NCBI GenBank assembly: GCA_004764695.1
Contig: SMSO01000034.1
Span: forward strand, 203,501-267,500
Length of the DNA stretch: 64,000 nt
Direction of reading: 5' to 3'
Origin: Schizochytrium sp. TIO01
Lineage: Eukaryota > Sar > Bigyra > Thraustochytrida > Thraustochytriidae
Under the pieces are notes generated by a model. The model was not told the DNA's origin. It did not search any database and saw nothing but the letters and a program-made list of their open reading frames with translations. Shown here piece after piece: positions 22,553-34,318 of the stretch (its first letter is position 1; each line of letters starts with the position of its first letter). Both the position numbers and the translations under genes were made by a program.

Positions 22553-22608
<56 letters not shown>

Positions 22609-22609
22609 T
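22549..22609. repeat. (TTCT)n polypyrimidine microsatellite
   Basis: About 15 tetranucleotide units on a pure pyrimidine strand, 35 bp after the CTAA array. Confidence 0.95.
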
Positions 22610-23439
22610 GGTGTTCGAGCGCATTCGCGAATTCACGTGCTTCTTCGACAATTCGATCGATAGTAAAGCCGAAGGCACTTCGTGATGTCGGTAGCGATGC
22701 CCTCCTTCCTTCAGGGCCGAGCCGGAGGAGGTTGCCTGAGAACCAATGGTGATGGACACGAAGCAACAACTTTCAAAGCAAGCAAGAATGAATGAAAGAG
22801 ACGAAGAAAGGAAATTAATTGGAAGCACACCAAAGAAGTCTCGCCAAAACTGCAAAGGAGTACTGCTAGGGGCCGCCTAGTCCAGACTACCAAGTGTTCC
22901 AAGCGGCGGCAGTGTTCTAAGAACGGCGGCGGGAATCCTCGGCTCAGGGATCATTGAACTTCGAACTTCGAGTTTGTGGCGCATACAATCATATCTCTGC
23001 CTGCGCAGAACTCGCTATAAATAAATAAATCAATCAATACATCAATGAATCAAGGTTGTCGGGAAGCTCGGCGATCGTTTGCGTTGGCTTTGGTGAAGAC
23101 CGCCATGGAGATTGCGGACCCGGGTGTCCTGCAGGAGCACTTGTCCTTCAGTTGTTTTAGTTTGCTCACACGCTCGGACAGGCAATCGATCGATCGATCG
23201 CTCGATCGCTCGCTCGAACGAGGAGGTCAAGATGCCAAAGGTTGGCGACCAGAACTTGAACTTGCGGGAACTGCAGTTCTTCTGCAGGAGCGGATGGCCA
23301 GGACAACGCAATGAATGGCCGGCCTCTGGACCACCGATCGCGACGCGCCGCGTGCCGCCGACTGACTGACTGACTGTCTTGTCGTCGCCCGAGTGAGTGC
23401 TCGTACACCGGTCTGAAACCATCGTGCGCCGAGGATGGA

Positions 23440-23480
23440 GAAGAAGAAGAAGAAGAAGAAGAAGAAGAAGAAGAAGAAGA
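23440..23480. repeat. (GAA)n triplet repeat
   Basis: About 13 uninterrupted GAA units, a homopurine tract of the class able to form triplex DNA. Confidence 0.95.
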
Positions 23481-23661
23481 CCAGGTTCTGCGTTCGCAGC
23501 TTGAAGATCTCGGGTGCCTTTCCGCAAATCAATGGAATCCATTCATTCATTCGTAAATGAACGAATGAATGAATGAATGAATGCTCGGTTGAAATCTGAA
23601 CCGCAGCGCAACCCATTTCGAAGGTGCACACCATTCACCTTCGAATGCTCGAGGAATTGAT

Positions 23662-23692
<31 letters not shown>

Positions 23693-23962
23693 TCGCGGTG
23701 CAGCCCAAGAGCTCGGGCTCGGCGCCTTGCAAACCCTCGAGCGAGAGAGCTGGCGAGCGAGAGAGCTTGCCTGCTTCGGGCACTCGCAATCCCGGGTCGG
23801 CGTGAATGGTGGAAGGAATGCTTTGCTTGCTTCTGACGAGCTAGGAAGCGAGTTAACTCATGCAAGCCTCGGGGACGCCGGGTTCAAGTTGGCAGAAAGC
23901 CCTGGGCATTCATTCATTCCAGTTTGCAAACCGCTGACGGTGGCAATGCCCAAGCTCGCCCA

Positions 23963-24014
23963 TCGAGCACGAGGACGAGCACGAGGACGAGCACGAGGAC
24001 GAGCACGAGGACGA
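23963..24014. repeat. 12-bp tandem repeat (CGAGCACGAGGA)
   Basis: Four near-perfect units of a purine-rich dodecamer. Confidence 0.9.
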
Positions 24015-24535
24015 GACAGGCTTGAGCTTGGACGTGGCACTACGCAGGTAGCGCGCAGCTGACGTTTGTGGGCAAACTGTAAGGCCGACCTGCGAGGTCT
24101 CCGGCTTGGACGCTGGCAGTCGACCAACTAACTCTTCCTTGAGCCCTCCAGTTGGGCTCTTGGAAAGCTCGCCGTGCCGTGTGAGCTGGCATCCCAAGCG
24201 TCCATGGCCTCCGCGACGGCGAGGTCGCCCGCGCCGCTCACCTCGTCCATTCGCCTTGCATGGTCGCCGCGGGAGCGAGCGCGAGTGAGGAGGAGCACGC
24301 ATCGCCGAGCTCAAGTTGATCGGCGCCTTTCGCAAAGCATGGTCCTTCGTTAAGACGCCACGTCGCAGGATGCTCTTGCGTCGCATTCAAAATCAAACGT
24401 GAGCCTTGGCCTCTAGTGCGGCCCCAAATGACAATCCAGTGCACTGCAATGCAGTCATTTGCTGCAATTGCACTAAACTTGGGCAGCTTGATTCTAGTGC
24501 AAGCCTGAGAAAGCGCCACCTTCCCAGACCGCCCA

Positions 24536-24572
<37 letters not shown>

Positions 24573-24604
24573 AAGTTTGCAAGTTTGCAAGTTTGCAAGT
24601 CTGC
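24536..24604. repeat. (GCTT)n followed by (AAGTTTGC)n
   Basis: Nine gctt units pass directly into an eight-base array of aagtttgc. Confidence 0.9.
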
Positions 24605-27170
24605 ATGTTTGTACGTATGTAAGTTTTCGCGGCCGATTGTTTGTTGCGACCACAATTTGCCCTCCCAGCAGGAGCTATGGTGGGCCAGCTTGCTCGCGGA
24701 AGTCTTCGCGAGCTCGAAAAGAATTGCCCACAGGGCTGCTAGTTGGTCAGTAAGCGACGCTTACACTTATGATTGCCGCTTCACAGGGCGGGGAACCTTC
24801 CTACCTGAAGCTAGCTACCTACAGTTTCCCAAGCCCGATTCACATCTGCGCAAACTGCCTCGACTCGGAGGAGTACCAGTGAATACCTAAGACGATTTAA
24901 GGGCTCGACCAAGAGCTCGTTAGCAACTTCACCCAGTCTGTGCGAGAGGCAAACGACTCGTTTGCCAAAACTGGCCAAGTCTCAAGACCAACGAACTCTT
25001 GGGACCAACGACCAAGGTTAATTGGAGTGGACTTTTTGTTAAAGGGTGCCTATAAGTTAGAGAGATCGAAATGCTTGGCAAAGGCTCTTTCGTGACCATG
25101 GTGGGATACGGCTTTAAGCGATGAATCAATGCCTCGAGCCTTGTGCCCTCACGCAAAATATTAATTCCATGCCGAAATCTCGTTGTTATCCATGTATATA
25201 TTTCCGCTAGCTAGTCGCCCCATTGTGCAATGCTGATAGCAAAAGTACATTATATCATTTCATAAATATTGCTGAATTCACTAGCCCAATCAAATGTTCT
25301 GCTCATCGCCTCGCCTCGCCCCGCACAACTTATCTTGGACAGAGTGTGTACTGATCCGTGACATGCTATGCTTAAAATTAGTGGTGCACACCTTCTTGTC
25401 CTTTATCTATGCTTGTCTTTATTTTGTATGTATATGCGAAAAGGTCTTGTTTCTGATCGTCACCTGCAAGTTGACGTTGAGTTTGTTTAATGCATCTCTA
25501 TCTTTTATAAGAACCTTAAGAAAGAAAGGACCTGAGCTGAAAGTTGCGCCTGGAAACACCGATCACGTGTGGCAGGTTGCTATCAGGTGAGGACGACCAC
25601 TGTTCTGGTGGAACTCCAAGAGAACATTCCCTCAAAGCGCACTTCTGAGACAACAGATTTTACATGAGCGCGAGCTTTGAAGCGTGACGTAACCACCACA
25701 TATCCTTCGAGCGAAAAGTAGAATTGCAAAGGTGCTTGCTGATCCTTGCGCGTGCTATGCTACTAAACTTCGCGTGTGGCCCATTTGCCTCTTTCGACCT
25801 GCCCAAATTCGTCTGTCGAATATTTTTGTAAAGATTCGGTGAGCTGGCATTTTAAAGATTCAAGAGCGTCAGTCGTCAAGAAAGCCGTGAAGTGAAACCG
25901 TTCAGGAATCGATTCTCTCTAGAGATTAATTATCATGTCATGATGGTACCATGCATGGCGCAGAGACGTTCTTTGAGCCAGTTATGCGGCCTTTGTTTTG
26001 ACTGAGTCTTCATGTAAATGATCATCACTATAGAAAGTACCTCATCTCTTTCGAAAGCGCAACTACGTTGCAAACCCACCAAGGAGTTCTGGCAAGTTTA
26101 TGTGCAAACTCTGAATTGATCAGAATGGCAGCATTTGCAAATTTATGAAAGGGGGGTGAGGAAAAAGTATATTGTACCTAAAAGTAATAGTGTTGCATGT
26201 TGGCAAGGGGGGGAAATGGACATTTGGCCACTTTGTATGTGCCTTGAGTTTTCTACCCAAGTAAAACAATAGGTAGCTGTAGGTGGCTTGTGACCAGTGA
26301 GGGCATTCGCATGCATGCTGGTGAATAGTGACAGTATATGCTTGATGGAGAAGGTATGCTCTGAGGGGAGTGCATGCAAGTCGTAGGTGTGCCAGATATA
26401 TTACATGTTCGTTACCTGTAAAGCAAGACAATTTTTGTTTTAGATCCTCAATTCTTTTCAATCAAGGAACAGAGGCGTCCGAAGTCGAGGCTCAAGCCGC
26501 AATTGCCGCATTCAAAGACTCTCACTAGTCAGAGATGATGGGCTAATATCTTTAAAACTTGGGCCAAAACAAATCACTCATGGCATCCGATGGAAATCCT
26601 GAAAGAAGTACAGATTATGCACCACCAATTACTGGCGACTTACCTCCTAGTTCCTCGAATTCCCAGTCCATCAATCCATGTTTTGCTTTGCTTTGGTCAC
26701 TATCATTGCCCAGCACACTCCTCAAATGTGCGTCGTCGTACATATCTGTGTTGCGAAAGTGCGTCGTTCACTAATCCCGGCAAATCAGCATACTAATACA
26801 CGCCATCTATATTACTCCAATATATCAAACTTAGCGTACTAATACTCGTTTTCGGCACGCGTTGTGTTTTGCCATTGAGCATCAGTAGGTACGTCTTTCT
26901 TTATCATCGTGGCCGCTAAGTGGTCCTATAGATATATGTAGGTGCGAATAGTGCGATAAAAGAAAAAGAAAGGTAAATTGTAGTAGTACTATAGTACATA
27001 ATAATTAGAAGATTTAAGAGTAGATATCTTTCAATTTTGAAATTTTGAAATACTTGTAACTTGAAAAAAATATTTTAAACTTGAAGGTGAAAATGTAACA
27101 ATTTGGAGTTGAATAGTTAGTTTGTGAGGCAGACTCCAATCTTCTGCTGCGTCTGCGTGAAGGTTGAGGA

Positions 27171-27171
<1 letters not shown>

Positions 27172-27210
<39 letters not shown>

Positions 27211-27211
27211 C
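27172..27211. repeat. (GCTT)n microsatellite upstream of AGM1
   Basis: About ten gctt units, 85-125 bp upstream of the AGM1 start codon, so inside the probable promoter or leader. Confidence 0.9.
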
Positions 27212-27294
27212 TGGTCACCTGGTTTTGCGTTCTTGCGTGCGCTCAAATACCATTCTTGATTAGCTTGCGTGGGTGCGGTTTAGTGTTGTTGAAG

Positions 27295-28971
27295 ATGGCA
27301 GCCTATAAGGATGCTGTGGCGCGGCTGGCGGTGGCGTACCCGCGTGCTAAAGATATGGTGTATAGGTACGGCACCGCAGGGTTCAGAGAACCCGCCGAGG
27401 TCTTAGACTCTGTCTTTTTGCGTGTGGGAATGCTTTCTTGGGTTCGTGCTTTGAGCACAAGAGCCTCAGTGGGACTGATGGTGACCGCTTCTCACAACCC
27501 GCACCGCGACAATGGCGTCAAGCTTGTGGACCCTGATGGTGGAATGCTCAGCCAGAACTGGGAGACCTTTGCAACAGACCTTTGCAATGCTCAAGAGGGT
27601 GATGTTGTTGAGGTTTTGGAGCAAATTTGCAAAGATGCCGGAGTAGACCTTGACCAAAAGTTGCCAGAGAACGTCCAGGTCTACATAGGCTGGGACACCC
27701 GTCGCCACAGCCAGCGTCTTGCAGACATTGCTGCTCAAGGTGTCGAGGCCATTGGCGGCAGGCTTGAGCGCATCGGCGTTGTCACCACACCGATTTTGCA
27801 CCACTGTGTGCGCTCCAGCAACCTCCCCGAGGAAGTTGAACTTGCAACCGTCGAGGGTTATAACGTCAAGCTCGGCAGGGCCTACGCTTCCCTCGTTGAG
27901 GGCTGCGAAAGGCCGTCTAAGCTCATCGTGGACACTGCTTTTGGTGTTGGAGGCCCGTGCTTCGCCAAACTCAACGATTCGCTCGGCGATCTTAAGCTTG
28001 ACGTGGAAGCCCGCAATGTGCCTACTGGCGCTGAGGATAAGCTTGAAGAGGAGGCATCCAAGCTTAACAACGGTGTGGGCGCAGAGCATGTTCAAAAGAA
28101 GCTTCAGTTCCCCGAAAATGTGCCCAAGTTGCCCGAGGAACGTGGCTCTCGCTGCTGCAGCTTCGATGGCGATGCTGATCGCATCGTCTACTACCGCGCA
28201 AGTGATTCGGACGCCCTGAACCTCTTTGATGGGGACAAGATCGCTTGTTTGTATACCTTCTTCATCCAAAAGCAGATGAGCGTTCTTCCTGAAAGTCTTA
28301 CAGAGTATGTCAAGGTTGGATGCATCCAAACCGCATACGCCAATGGTGCCTCTTCAAAGTACATCAAGGAAACCCTCAATGTTGAAGCACCCCTCACGAA
28401 GACTGGTGTCAAACACTTGCACCATAAAGCTGTTGAATACGACGTAGGTGTATACTTCGAGGCAAACGGCCACGGCACGGTCCTCTTTAACCCTACTTTC
28501 ATCAGACAGCTCAGTGATGCCTTGCCTGACCTCTCGGGCGAGAAGGAGATTGCTGCAGTCAAGACGCTGCTTGCTCTTGAGCAACTTATCAACCAGGCCA
28601 CCGGTGATGCCATGGCCGATCTCCTCGCAGTAGAAGCGATTCTTGCAGTGGAGAAAATGACTCTGGACGATTGGGATGAATTTTACACAGATCTTCCCTC
28701 GCGTCAGCTTAAGTGCACCGTTTCGGATCGTACCGCCATCAAGACCAACGATGATGAATCCCGCGTTCTCGAGCCAGAGTCTCTTCAGGACGCAATCGAT
28801 AGCCTCGTAAGCCAATACTCCTCGGGACGGGCTTTTGCAAGACCCTCCGGTACTGAGGATGCAGTGCGTGTATATGCTGAAGCTTCAACTTCTGAGGAAG
28901 CTGACGAACTTGCCAAGAAAGTTTTACAAGCAGTATATGATCATGCTGGTGGAGTCGGAGATCGCCCTTAA
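27295..28971 (+). CDS. AGM1: Phosphoacetylglucosamine mutase
   Basis: 558 residues, the usual length for AGM1/PGM3 of the alpha-D-phosphohexomutase family. It interconverts GlcNAc-6-P and GlcNAc-1-P in the cytosol, the step before UDP-GlcNAc for chitin, N-glycans and GPI anchors. Family signatures are in order: active-site phosphoserine loop TASHNPHRDNG (about 62-72), metal-binding FDGDADR (about 287-293), a sugar-specificity segment FEANGHGT (about 387-394) and the C-terminal phosphate-binding loop RPSGTEDAVRVY (about 515-526). The frame is open upstream for 57 codons, but that stretch is poly-Leu/Ala/Cys from the GCTT microsatellite; the ATG at 27295 gives the normal N-terminus. TAA stop. 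The next gene is convergent. No sign of damage. Confidence 0.95.
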   Translation: MAAYKDAVARLAVAYPRAKDMVYRYGTAGFREPAEVLDSVFLRVGMLSWVRALSTRASVGLMVTASHNPHRDNGVKLVDPDGGMLSQNWETFATDLCNAQEGDVVEVLEQICKDAGVDLDQKLPENVQVYIGWDTRRHSQRLADIAAQGVEAIGGRLERIGVVTTPILHHCVRSSNLPEEVELATVEGYNVKLGRAYASLVEGCERPSKLIVDTAFGVGGPCFAKLNDSLGDLKLDVEARNVPTGAEDKLEEEASKLNNGVGAEHVQKKLQFPENVPKLPEERGSRCCSFDGDADRIVYYRASDSDALNLFDGDKIACLYTFFIQKQMSVLPESLTEYVKVGCIQTAYANGASSKYIKETLNVEAPLTKTGVKHLHHKAVEYDVGVYFEANGHGTVLFNPTFIRQLSDALPDLSGEKEIAAVKTLLALEQLINQATGDAMADLLAVEAILAVEKMTLDDWDEFYTDLPSRQLKCTVSDRTAIKTNDDESRVLEPESLQDAIDSLVSQYSSGRAFARPSGTEDAVRVYAEASTSEEADELAKKVLQAVYDHAGGVGDRP

Positions 28972-28974
28972 TCT

Positions 28975-29585
28975 GACACAAACTTAGAGATCATGTCAAC
29001 CTGCATGTTACAGCCTGACCCGAGTCAGGGCAAAGCAATAACACGATGTCTCAATCTCCCTAACATACCCGTGTAGCCGGCTCTTGGAGGCCAATAAAAG
29101 GAGTAAAAAATAAGCATAGCTTCAGTTGTTTGTAATATGTTTGCTATCCAGCTTATAAAGCTTATACTAGAACCTGATGATGTTTTTCAAGGAAACGTAC
29201 AGTACCAGAGCCAACTTGACGATCAATATAATCAATAAGATTGCATTGATTTCCACATATTGGGGCTTCGAGAGGCCCCTTTCTGTAAAATACTCGGACT
29301 TTATTCTCCATTTCAAATGGTTCAAAACAATGAAACAGAGCAAAGAAGAGTGGAAAACGAATATAGGCTATTCTTTGCAAGCTGCACAATAAGCTAGGTG
29401 GCTATAGGACAAAACAAAAATAACGACCTCAATTACATAACACAAGCTAAGTATCAATATGAATATTGGAGTTTACACCGCGCCGCAGAAGTTCTCGTAT
29501 TCTCAGGAGGTGCTTCAATTGATGGACAACTGAGACAGTTGAAATACATATGCACACATGCGACTCTACTGCGTAGGCCCGTAAA
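28975..29585. other. Convergent intergenic region
   Basis: About 600 bp between the stops of AGM1 and the LRR/coiled-coil gene. It has an aataaa element near 29,093 that could serve AGM1 3' processing; nothing else seen. Confidence 0.4.
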
Positions 29586-29586
29586 A

Positions 29587-30981
29587 TCACTTCTTCTTCT
29601 TGCCCTTCTTCTTCTTCTTCTTCTTTGCCTCAAGACGCTGTCGTTCTGCTTCTTCGGCAGCAAGACGCTCTTCTTCAAGCCTTCGTTTCTCCTCTTCAAT
29701 ACGTTGTTGCTCTTCTCTTTTCTTCTGCAGGCGAGCTTCAGCTCTTTCAACTTTACGGCGTTCTAACCATCTTTCCTCTTCCTCATCCGCTAGACGTTTG
29801 TCCTCTATTCGCTTCCGCTCAGCTTCTATCTGTTCAATGCGAAGACGCTCTTCATAGGCCTTCTGGTCTGCAAGTCGCTTGCGTTGTGCATTGCGATCAA
29901 GCAAGCAAGTTATTTTCGCTTCGCATGTGTTGCTAATACCATTGCAGCCCACCCCGAGGCTGAGCAATGTGTTATTGAATTCGAGTCCTGCCGCCAGTGC
30001 GTTACCTCCAATCTCACCAAGACCTGTTCGCCACACGTTAAGCATGCGAATCGTAATATTATGTTGCAGACTCTGCGAGAACGCGTAGATTCCGTCAAGC
30101 TCATCACCATTCACACCCGTCAAGGCATTATTCTCGAAGGTCACATGTGCTAATGTTGTATTCTCTTCGAGTACCGCGGAAAATGCTCTTAAAGTTTCTG
30201 GCCCAAGGCCACATGACTCCAACTCAAGTCGCTGTATTCCTTTGTTAGTCGAAAGTGCCTGCGCTAATAATACTCCACTACCATCATCGAGCTTGCTGTT
30301 GGACAGATCAAGGCTTGTAATCCATTGATCACGTTGCAAAGGTTTACATAATGCTCGACACAGCGGTGGGGAAATGTAGTGAAGTTGTGCATCACGCGGA
30401 CATTTGCGTGGCGTAATACCAGCAATCCAGAAGCGGACACGGGGGTTCTTTGCGAGGGCCAGCTCCTCCTCTTGCTTTTCGCGCTCCCGCTGGCGCTGTA
30501 ATTTTGCCTCTTCAAGCTCCTGTTGTTTCTGCAAAATCAATTGTGCACGTCTCTCTTTTGCTACGCGTAAATCCTCCTCAAACTCCTCGTCGAAAATTGC
30601 CTGTAACGCCTTTACATCTTCACCTTGAAAGCCACTTGGTTTGAGATTACGAAGTTCAAGCTCTTGCGCTACTGCTTTCATGCTAAGCTTGCTTGCATCC
30701 TGAGGGGCCTCAGGCAAAGTTGCATCAATTTCTGCCAAGACGTCGTCGTCCACCTCGCCCTCCTCCTTTTTAGTCTCGTCCTCTTCGTCATCGTGTTCTA
30801 AAAGCCCCTCGAGACCTTCAACGTCGCGCTGCTTTGACTCCGTCGCATTCCTCACACTGCGTGAACTGTTTGCCCCATTTCCGCGAAGCAGCTTAGCGCC
30901 GTGACTGCGTTGCTGGTGCAACTGTCTCTGTGAATTTTGCTGCGGCTGTTGGTGTGATCGCGCGCTTTTGGTTGGCGGCAT
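29587..30981 (-). CDS. LRR (RNI-type) and coiled-coil protein
   Basis: 464 residues. The N-terminus is Gln/Arg-rich and disordered, followed by an acidic segment (about 60-80). Residues 100-135 (KAVAQELELRNLKPSGFQGE) resemble an SAP-like helix-turn-helix. A first charged coiled coil covers about 130-178. Four or so RNI-type leucine-rich repeats follow at 218-350 (SLDLSNSKLDDGSG, LELESCGLGPETL, VTFENNALTGVNGDEL, MLNVWRTGLGEIGG). A long Glu/Arg coiled coil runs from 365 and ends in a Lys-rich tail. The RNI-plus-coiled-coil layout is common in cytoskeletal and axonemal scaffold proteins of protists, but no specific orthologue is recognised. TGA stop; ATG at 30981 preceded by in-frame stops. Convergent with AGM1. 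Confidence 0.85.
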   Translation of the reverse strand: MPPTKSARSHQQPQQNSQRQLHQQRSHGAKLLRGNGANSSRSVRNATESKQRDVEGLEGLLEHDDEEDETKKEEGEVDDDVLAEIDATLPEAPQDASKLSMKAVAQELELRNLKPSGFQGEDVKALQAIFDEEFEEDLRVAKERRAQLILQKQQELEEAKLQRQREREKQEEELALAKNPRVRFWIAGITPRKCPRDAQLHYISPPLCRALCKPLQRDQWITSLDLSNSKLDDGSGVLLAQALSTNKGIQRLELESCGLGPETLRAFSAVLEENTTLAHVTFENNALTGVNGDELDGIYAFSQSLQHNITIRMLNVWRTGLGEIGGNALAAGLEFNNTLLSLGVGCNGISNTCEAKITCLLDRNAQRKRLADQKAYEERLRIEQIEAERKRIEDKRLADEEEERWLERRKVERAEARLQKKREEQQRIEEEKRRLEEERLAAEEAERQRLEAKKKKKKKGKKKK

Positions 30982-30984
30982 AGT

Positions 30985-32660
30985 CTTCCTTCACAATGCT
31001 TGTGTTAGAATATCTCACCAAACACACAATTGAATTGCTAACTTGCTTGCCAGCTTTCTGGAGCCTTCGCCCGAAGCTGCTGCCGTGCATGCGCAACAAC
31101 CCTCGAGGAGAACGAGCTTCGCTATTCTTGACACCCTCTTAGTATGCCCTTTTAATTGTTACAATGCGCTTTCACGAATAGATAAGGAAAACCTTTGCCT
31201 GTTGAAGACTCGCCAACGGACACTTTTACTTTCTATTTATAGTTGTGTTGTTTTAACCATTTTCAGTAGTACATAGTAAATCACTGCCTAGTAATAATGA
31301 ACTTTATTATCTGCCATTGAGTTGTGCTGAGGGAGGTAGTATTTTGTTTTCGCTGAATCACTCTCAATTGATACGGAAACACTAGGTAGGAAGTTGAAGA
31401 TAAGAAAACAAACAACATAGGTGCTGTACAACCGCAGAGGAATATCGTGTTCTTAGTTAACTTTCGTAAGTAACTTTAGTCTTGAATAATACGAAACCAA
31501 GGAAACCTTGGGAAAAGAGGAGAAGGAAAAGAAGAAGCGAACACAGTTTGGCAGTGAGTAAGACGAACGTCGGGATGCTGATAAGAACCATTGGATATTG
31601 GCTGCTTTCTTGAGTACACCAAACTTTTGATACATAAGTATGCTGGTTTACAGGATATGTACTTATCCCCGCATCGAATCCATGAAAAATTGACAAAGCC
31701 TGCTTGGAAGTTATAATAATATCCCGATGATATCATGAGCAAATGTTGAATAAACAAGCAATCTGGCAATATTATAAATTGTATATTTGGGAATTCGAAT
31801 AATATATGTCGTTGCTGAGATTGCCAAGCGAAGGGTCATTTGGACAAGATATCACCAAACCCCTTGGCGCACACTATAATAATCCTAACTATAAGAACCT
31901 GTACATTGTAAAGATGCGACTATCAAATACGAATGTGTGAGAGTGTACATCATCATAAGGGATTATAAAAGGGCAAACCTGAATTACTGTTTGAGGAAAC
32001 GAGTTAGCCTAGCCCCTTGACGACTAATGCAGATAAGGTCTCTCTTGGTATCCTAATTCGAATATGAACCGTTCCAACTGGGTGTTCTTCTCCAATGTCA
32101 GCAGATCGCTAACCCTATAAGGCTAAAAATACAATCCCTTCATAAGTCTGATCATGCATTCTAAACTCTTTATCTACATACTCTCAGTCAACCTCGGGCT
32201 GATCAGGGCTTAGCAGCAAAACACATAGGTCATATTTTGATGTACTTAAATATGAACAAAATTTCAGCAGAAGAAAATTTTCTTTGAAAACTAGCCGTCT
32301 GACTAGTTAGTTACTCAGACGCGAAGTCAAAAAATAATCAAATGTGTTAGTGGTTAAAGCTATGTTGTTCCTTTTTTAGTGTTTATAGTATGTACTTCTT
32401 GGCCATATTGTCCTTAATCAAATCAATTGAAGGAACTCATAGATTGTAGTAACTTTAAATGATCCATTGCTCGGGTATTCGAAACTTAAATCATATTAAA
32501 ATAGTGTAATTATAGCTCTATACTGTACCTGAATTCATGGTGACCCGGATTCGTTTCATATTAATTTGTTATGTACAATAGTTCTGGGGGGTAGCTTTTA
32601 TGCTTCATGTTTATGGACCAATTAATGTTTTAGTATTTCGTGCTGCAAACAAATCCTGAA
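30985..32660. other. Gene-free junction into the AT-rich island
   Basis: No supported gene. Composition shifts from mixed to strongly AT-rich across about 31.3-32.6 kb. I could not find terminal repeats or a target-site duplication by eye. Frames of 60-97 codons at 31,450-31,770 overlap each other and show no gene character. Confidence 0.5.
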
Positions 32661-32662
32661 CT

Positions 32663-33088
32663 ATGAACGCATTTAAACAAGCTCCATGTTGTGATGAATT
32701 GTTGAAATGGATTGATGAATTTGATTGGTTCGATTTCCTGCTTAATTTTGAAAACGATGAATTGGATGAACTAGGGAATTTCCTGATTGGGATGTCAGAT
32801 GATTCAAAATTTCTTGCATGGGACATACTAGTATTTATTATACGAAGAGAAGGTGATAAAAATGTAGGCATACATTCATTGATGCCGACACCTGGTAGTT
32901 GGAGGTATCGATTCTACTATTTCATTGGAAGGGAAATTGTGCAAGTGCGTGGATTGAAATCTTGTAAAATGTTGGTAAAGAATGGAGAATGTTTGTCTTT
33001 CATCGGCATGCGTTTGCTAACTGTAATGCTGAAGTATGTAGAGACAGATTGTAGCAGTGTGGATACCTTCTCTCGCGGTGACGGCTAG
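32663..33088 (+). CDS. Unknown protein, virus-type island
   Basis: 141 residues, unrecognised. The acidic N-terminal half is rich in Asp, Trp and Phe (DELLKWIDEFDWFDFLLNF); the C-terminal half is more basic. No signal peptide or membrane helix. Its TAG stop overlaps the stop of the gene on the opposite strand: the two share the palindrome CTAG. Such packing is foreign to the host genes and typical of large DNA viruses. It is the first gene of the island. Confidence 0.6.
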   Translation: MNAFKQAPCCDELLKWIDEFDWFDFLLNFENDELDELGNFLIGMSDDSKFLAWDILVFIIRREGDKNVGIHSLMPTPGSWRYRFYYFIGREIVQVRGLKSCKMLVKNGECLSFIGMRLLTVMLKYVETDCSSVDTFSRGDG

Positions 33089-33267
33089 TGGTCCTTGTTT
33101 TTATGTTTAATGTCTTTGTATGTGATGAATGGTTTGTCGTGGTGGTAGAAATAGGATATAGCTTCTTCATTAGACAGAGCGTTTCTGCGTTGAATGACGA
33201 CATGTTCATTTTTCTGACGGAACAGATTCTGAATGAATTTTCGAATTTTCTCTGATTGGAAGAACAT
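33085..33267 (-). CDS. Small unknown protein, virus-type island
   Basis: 60 residues, basic and aromatic (MFFQSEKIRKFIQNLFRQK at the start; several His and Lys at the end). The composition is that of a real soluble protein rather than a random AT-rich frame. Placement supports it: its ATG lies 19 bp after the stop of the upstream same-strand gene, and its stop overlaps that of the convergent gene at CTAG. Function unknown. Confidence 0.5.
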   Translation of the reverse strand: MFFQSEKIRKFIQNLFRQKNEHVVIQRRNALSNEEAISYFYHHDKPFITYKDIKHKNKDH

Positions 33268-33286
33268 AATTAAGGTTTTGCATGAA

Positions 33287-34318
33287 TTAAATTCTAATAT
33301 TGTATAATTTTTTAAGCTGACTTCTTATTTTCTTAGTATCTATAAGAAACCTTATATTTGTAGAGTAAGTCTGTGTAAAGTGGTCATTGGAATAGAGTTT
33401 ATAAATCGGTAGATATGAGATTCCGTCATTATCATAGATTGCGAGGTAATCTTTGAGGATAAAGAAAATACACTCAGCAGTAAATGTCTGGTAGAACATG
33501 TCAAAGTTGTTTTCTTGCTTATCAAAGTATGTATTGAAAAGCCTTCGCCAGGATTCGCTAGGAGGTAACTTTGTTGTAACATCTTTCTGATCCATCAATT
33601 CATAACCTTTAATGCGGGCAAGGATTTCGTGGAAGGTGCCAATTTTTTTTGATTCAATGTCTTCAATGACTGCGTCGATGTATTCGTCGAAGTCACCACC
33701 ATAGGCTACGCGAATGATATTTTTGAAAAAGTCATCAAATTGTTCGTGACGAGTGCCAAACTCATTCGTGTTGGATGGCATGGTTTGCTGTCTCAAAGTT
33801 GTAGCCATGTGATCTGGTGGTGCGTGAAGTGGTAGAATGGAAGTACATTTGGAAAGGGATTCGAAGCAACTATTAATCATGCAATAAGCGTGGGCTGCGA
33901 ACTTCAAGTTTAATCCTGTTTCATTAACAATGAGGGAACTATCAATATTTGGAAGTCCTAATTTCTCTTTTGTGTGGTCTTTTGTGGTTGCCCAAAATAC
34001 AATCATAGCCTCCATGTGTTGTAGCTCGCTTCGAATGGATTGGATATTAATATTTGTTGGCATTCTTCCGTCGTTGTCATTATGTTGGAGATCGGATAAT
34101 GTGTAAAATGTGATATTGAGGATTTCCCAAAATTCTGCGGCTGTTAAATCCTGGAGAATAATTTGTGAAAACTGATTTGGAAAGTATTGTTTGGGTAGAA
34201 AGCTTCTCAATGCATGTAGGTACCATTTTTGTGAGCATGTAAGGTGAACGTCCTGTTTCCTTTCAGCATACCAGTTCCAGATTTCATGAGAGAAGACAAT
34301 GCCATTGACAATTAGCAT
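33287..34318 (-). CDS. Unknown 343-residue protein, virus-type island
   Basis: 343 residues, no recognised domain, no signal peptide or clear membrane helix, probably mostly helical. The frame is intact with an ATG start and TAA stop. It shares a 94-bp divergent upstream region with the metalloprotease gene and is followed after 19 bp by the 60-codon gene. An AT-rich codon bias (Asn, Ile, Tyr, Phe) sets it apart from host genes. I cannot assign a function. Confidence 0.7.
   Translation of the reverse strand: MLIVNGIVFSHEIWNWYAERKQDVHLTCSQKWYLHALRSFLPKQYFPNQFSQIILQDLTAAEFWEILNITFYTLSDLQHNDNDGRMPTNINIQSIRSELQHMEAMIVFWATTKDHTKEKLGLPNIDSSLIVNETGLNLKFAAHAYCMINSCFESLSKCTSILPLHAPPDHMATTLRQQTMPSNTNEFGTRHEQFDDFFKNIIRVAYGGDFDEYIDAVIEDIESKKIGTFHEILARIKGYELMDQKDVTTKLPPSESWRRLFNTYFDKQENNFDMFYQTFTAECIFFILKDYLAIYDNDGISYLPIYKLYSNDHFTQTYSTNIRFLIDTKKIRSQLKKLYNIRI

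Noticed and set aside
27124-27294. 57-codon N-terminal extension of AGM1
   Set aside because: It translates the GCTT microsatellite into Leu/Ala/Cys runs and lies outside the family's normal length.
27466-28329. 287-codon minus-strand frame inside AGM1
   Set aside because: Antisense shadow of a strongly supported plus-strand gene carrying all family motifs.
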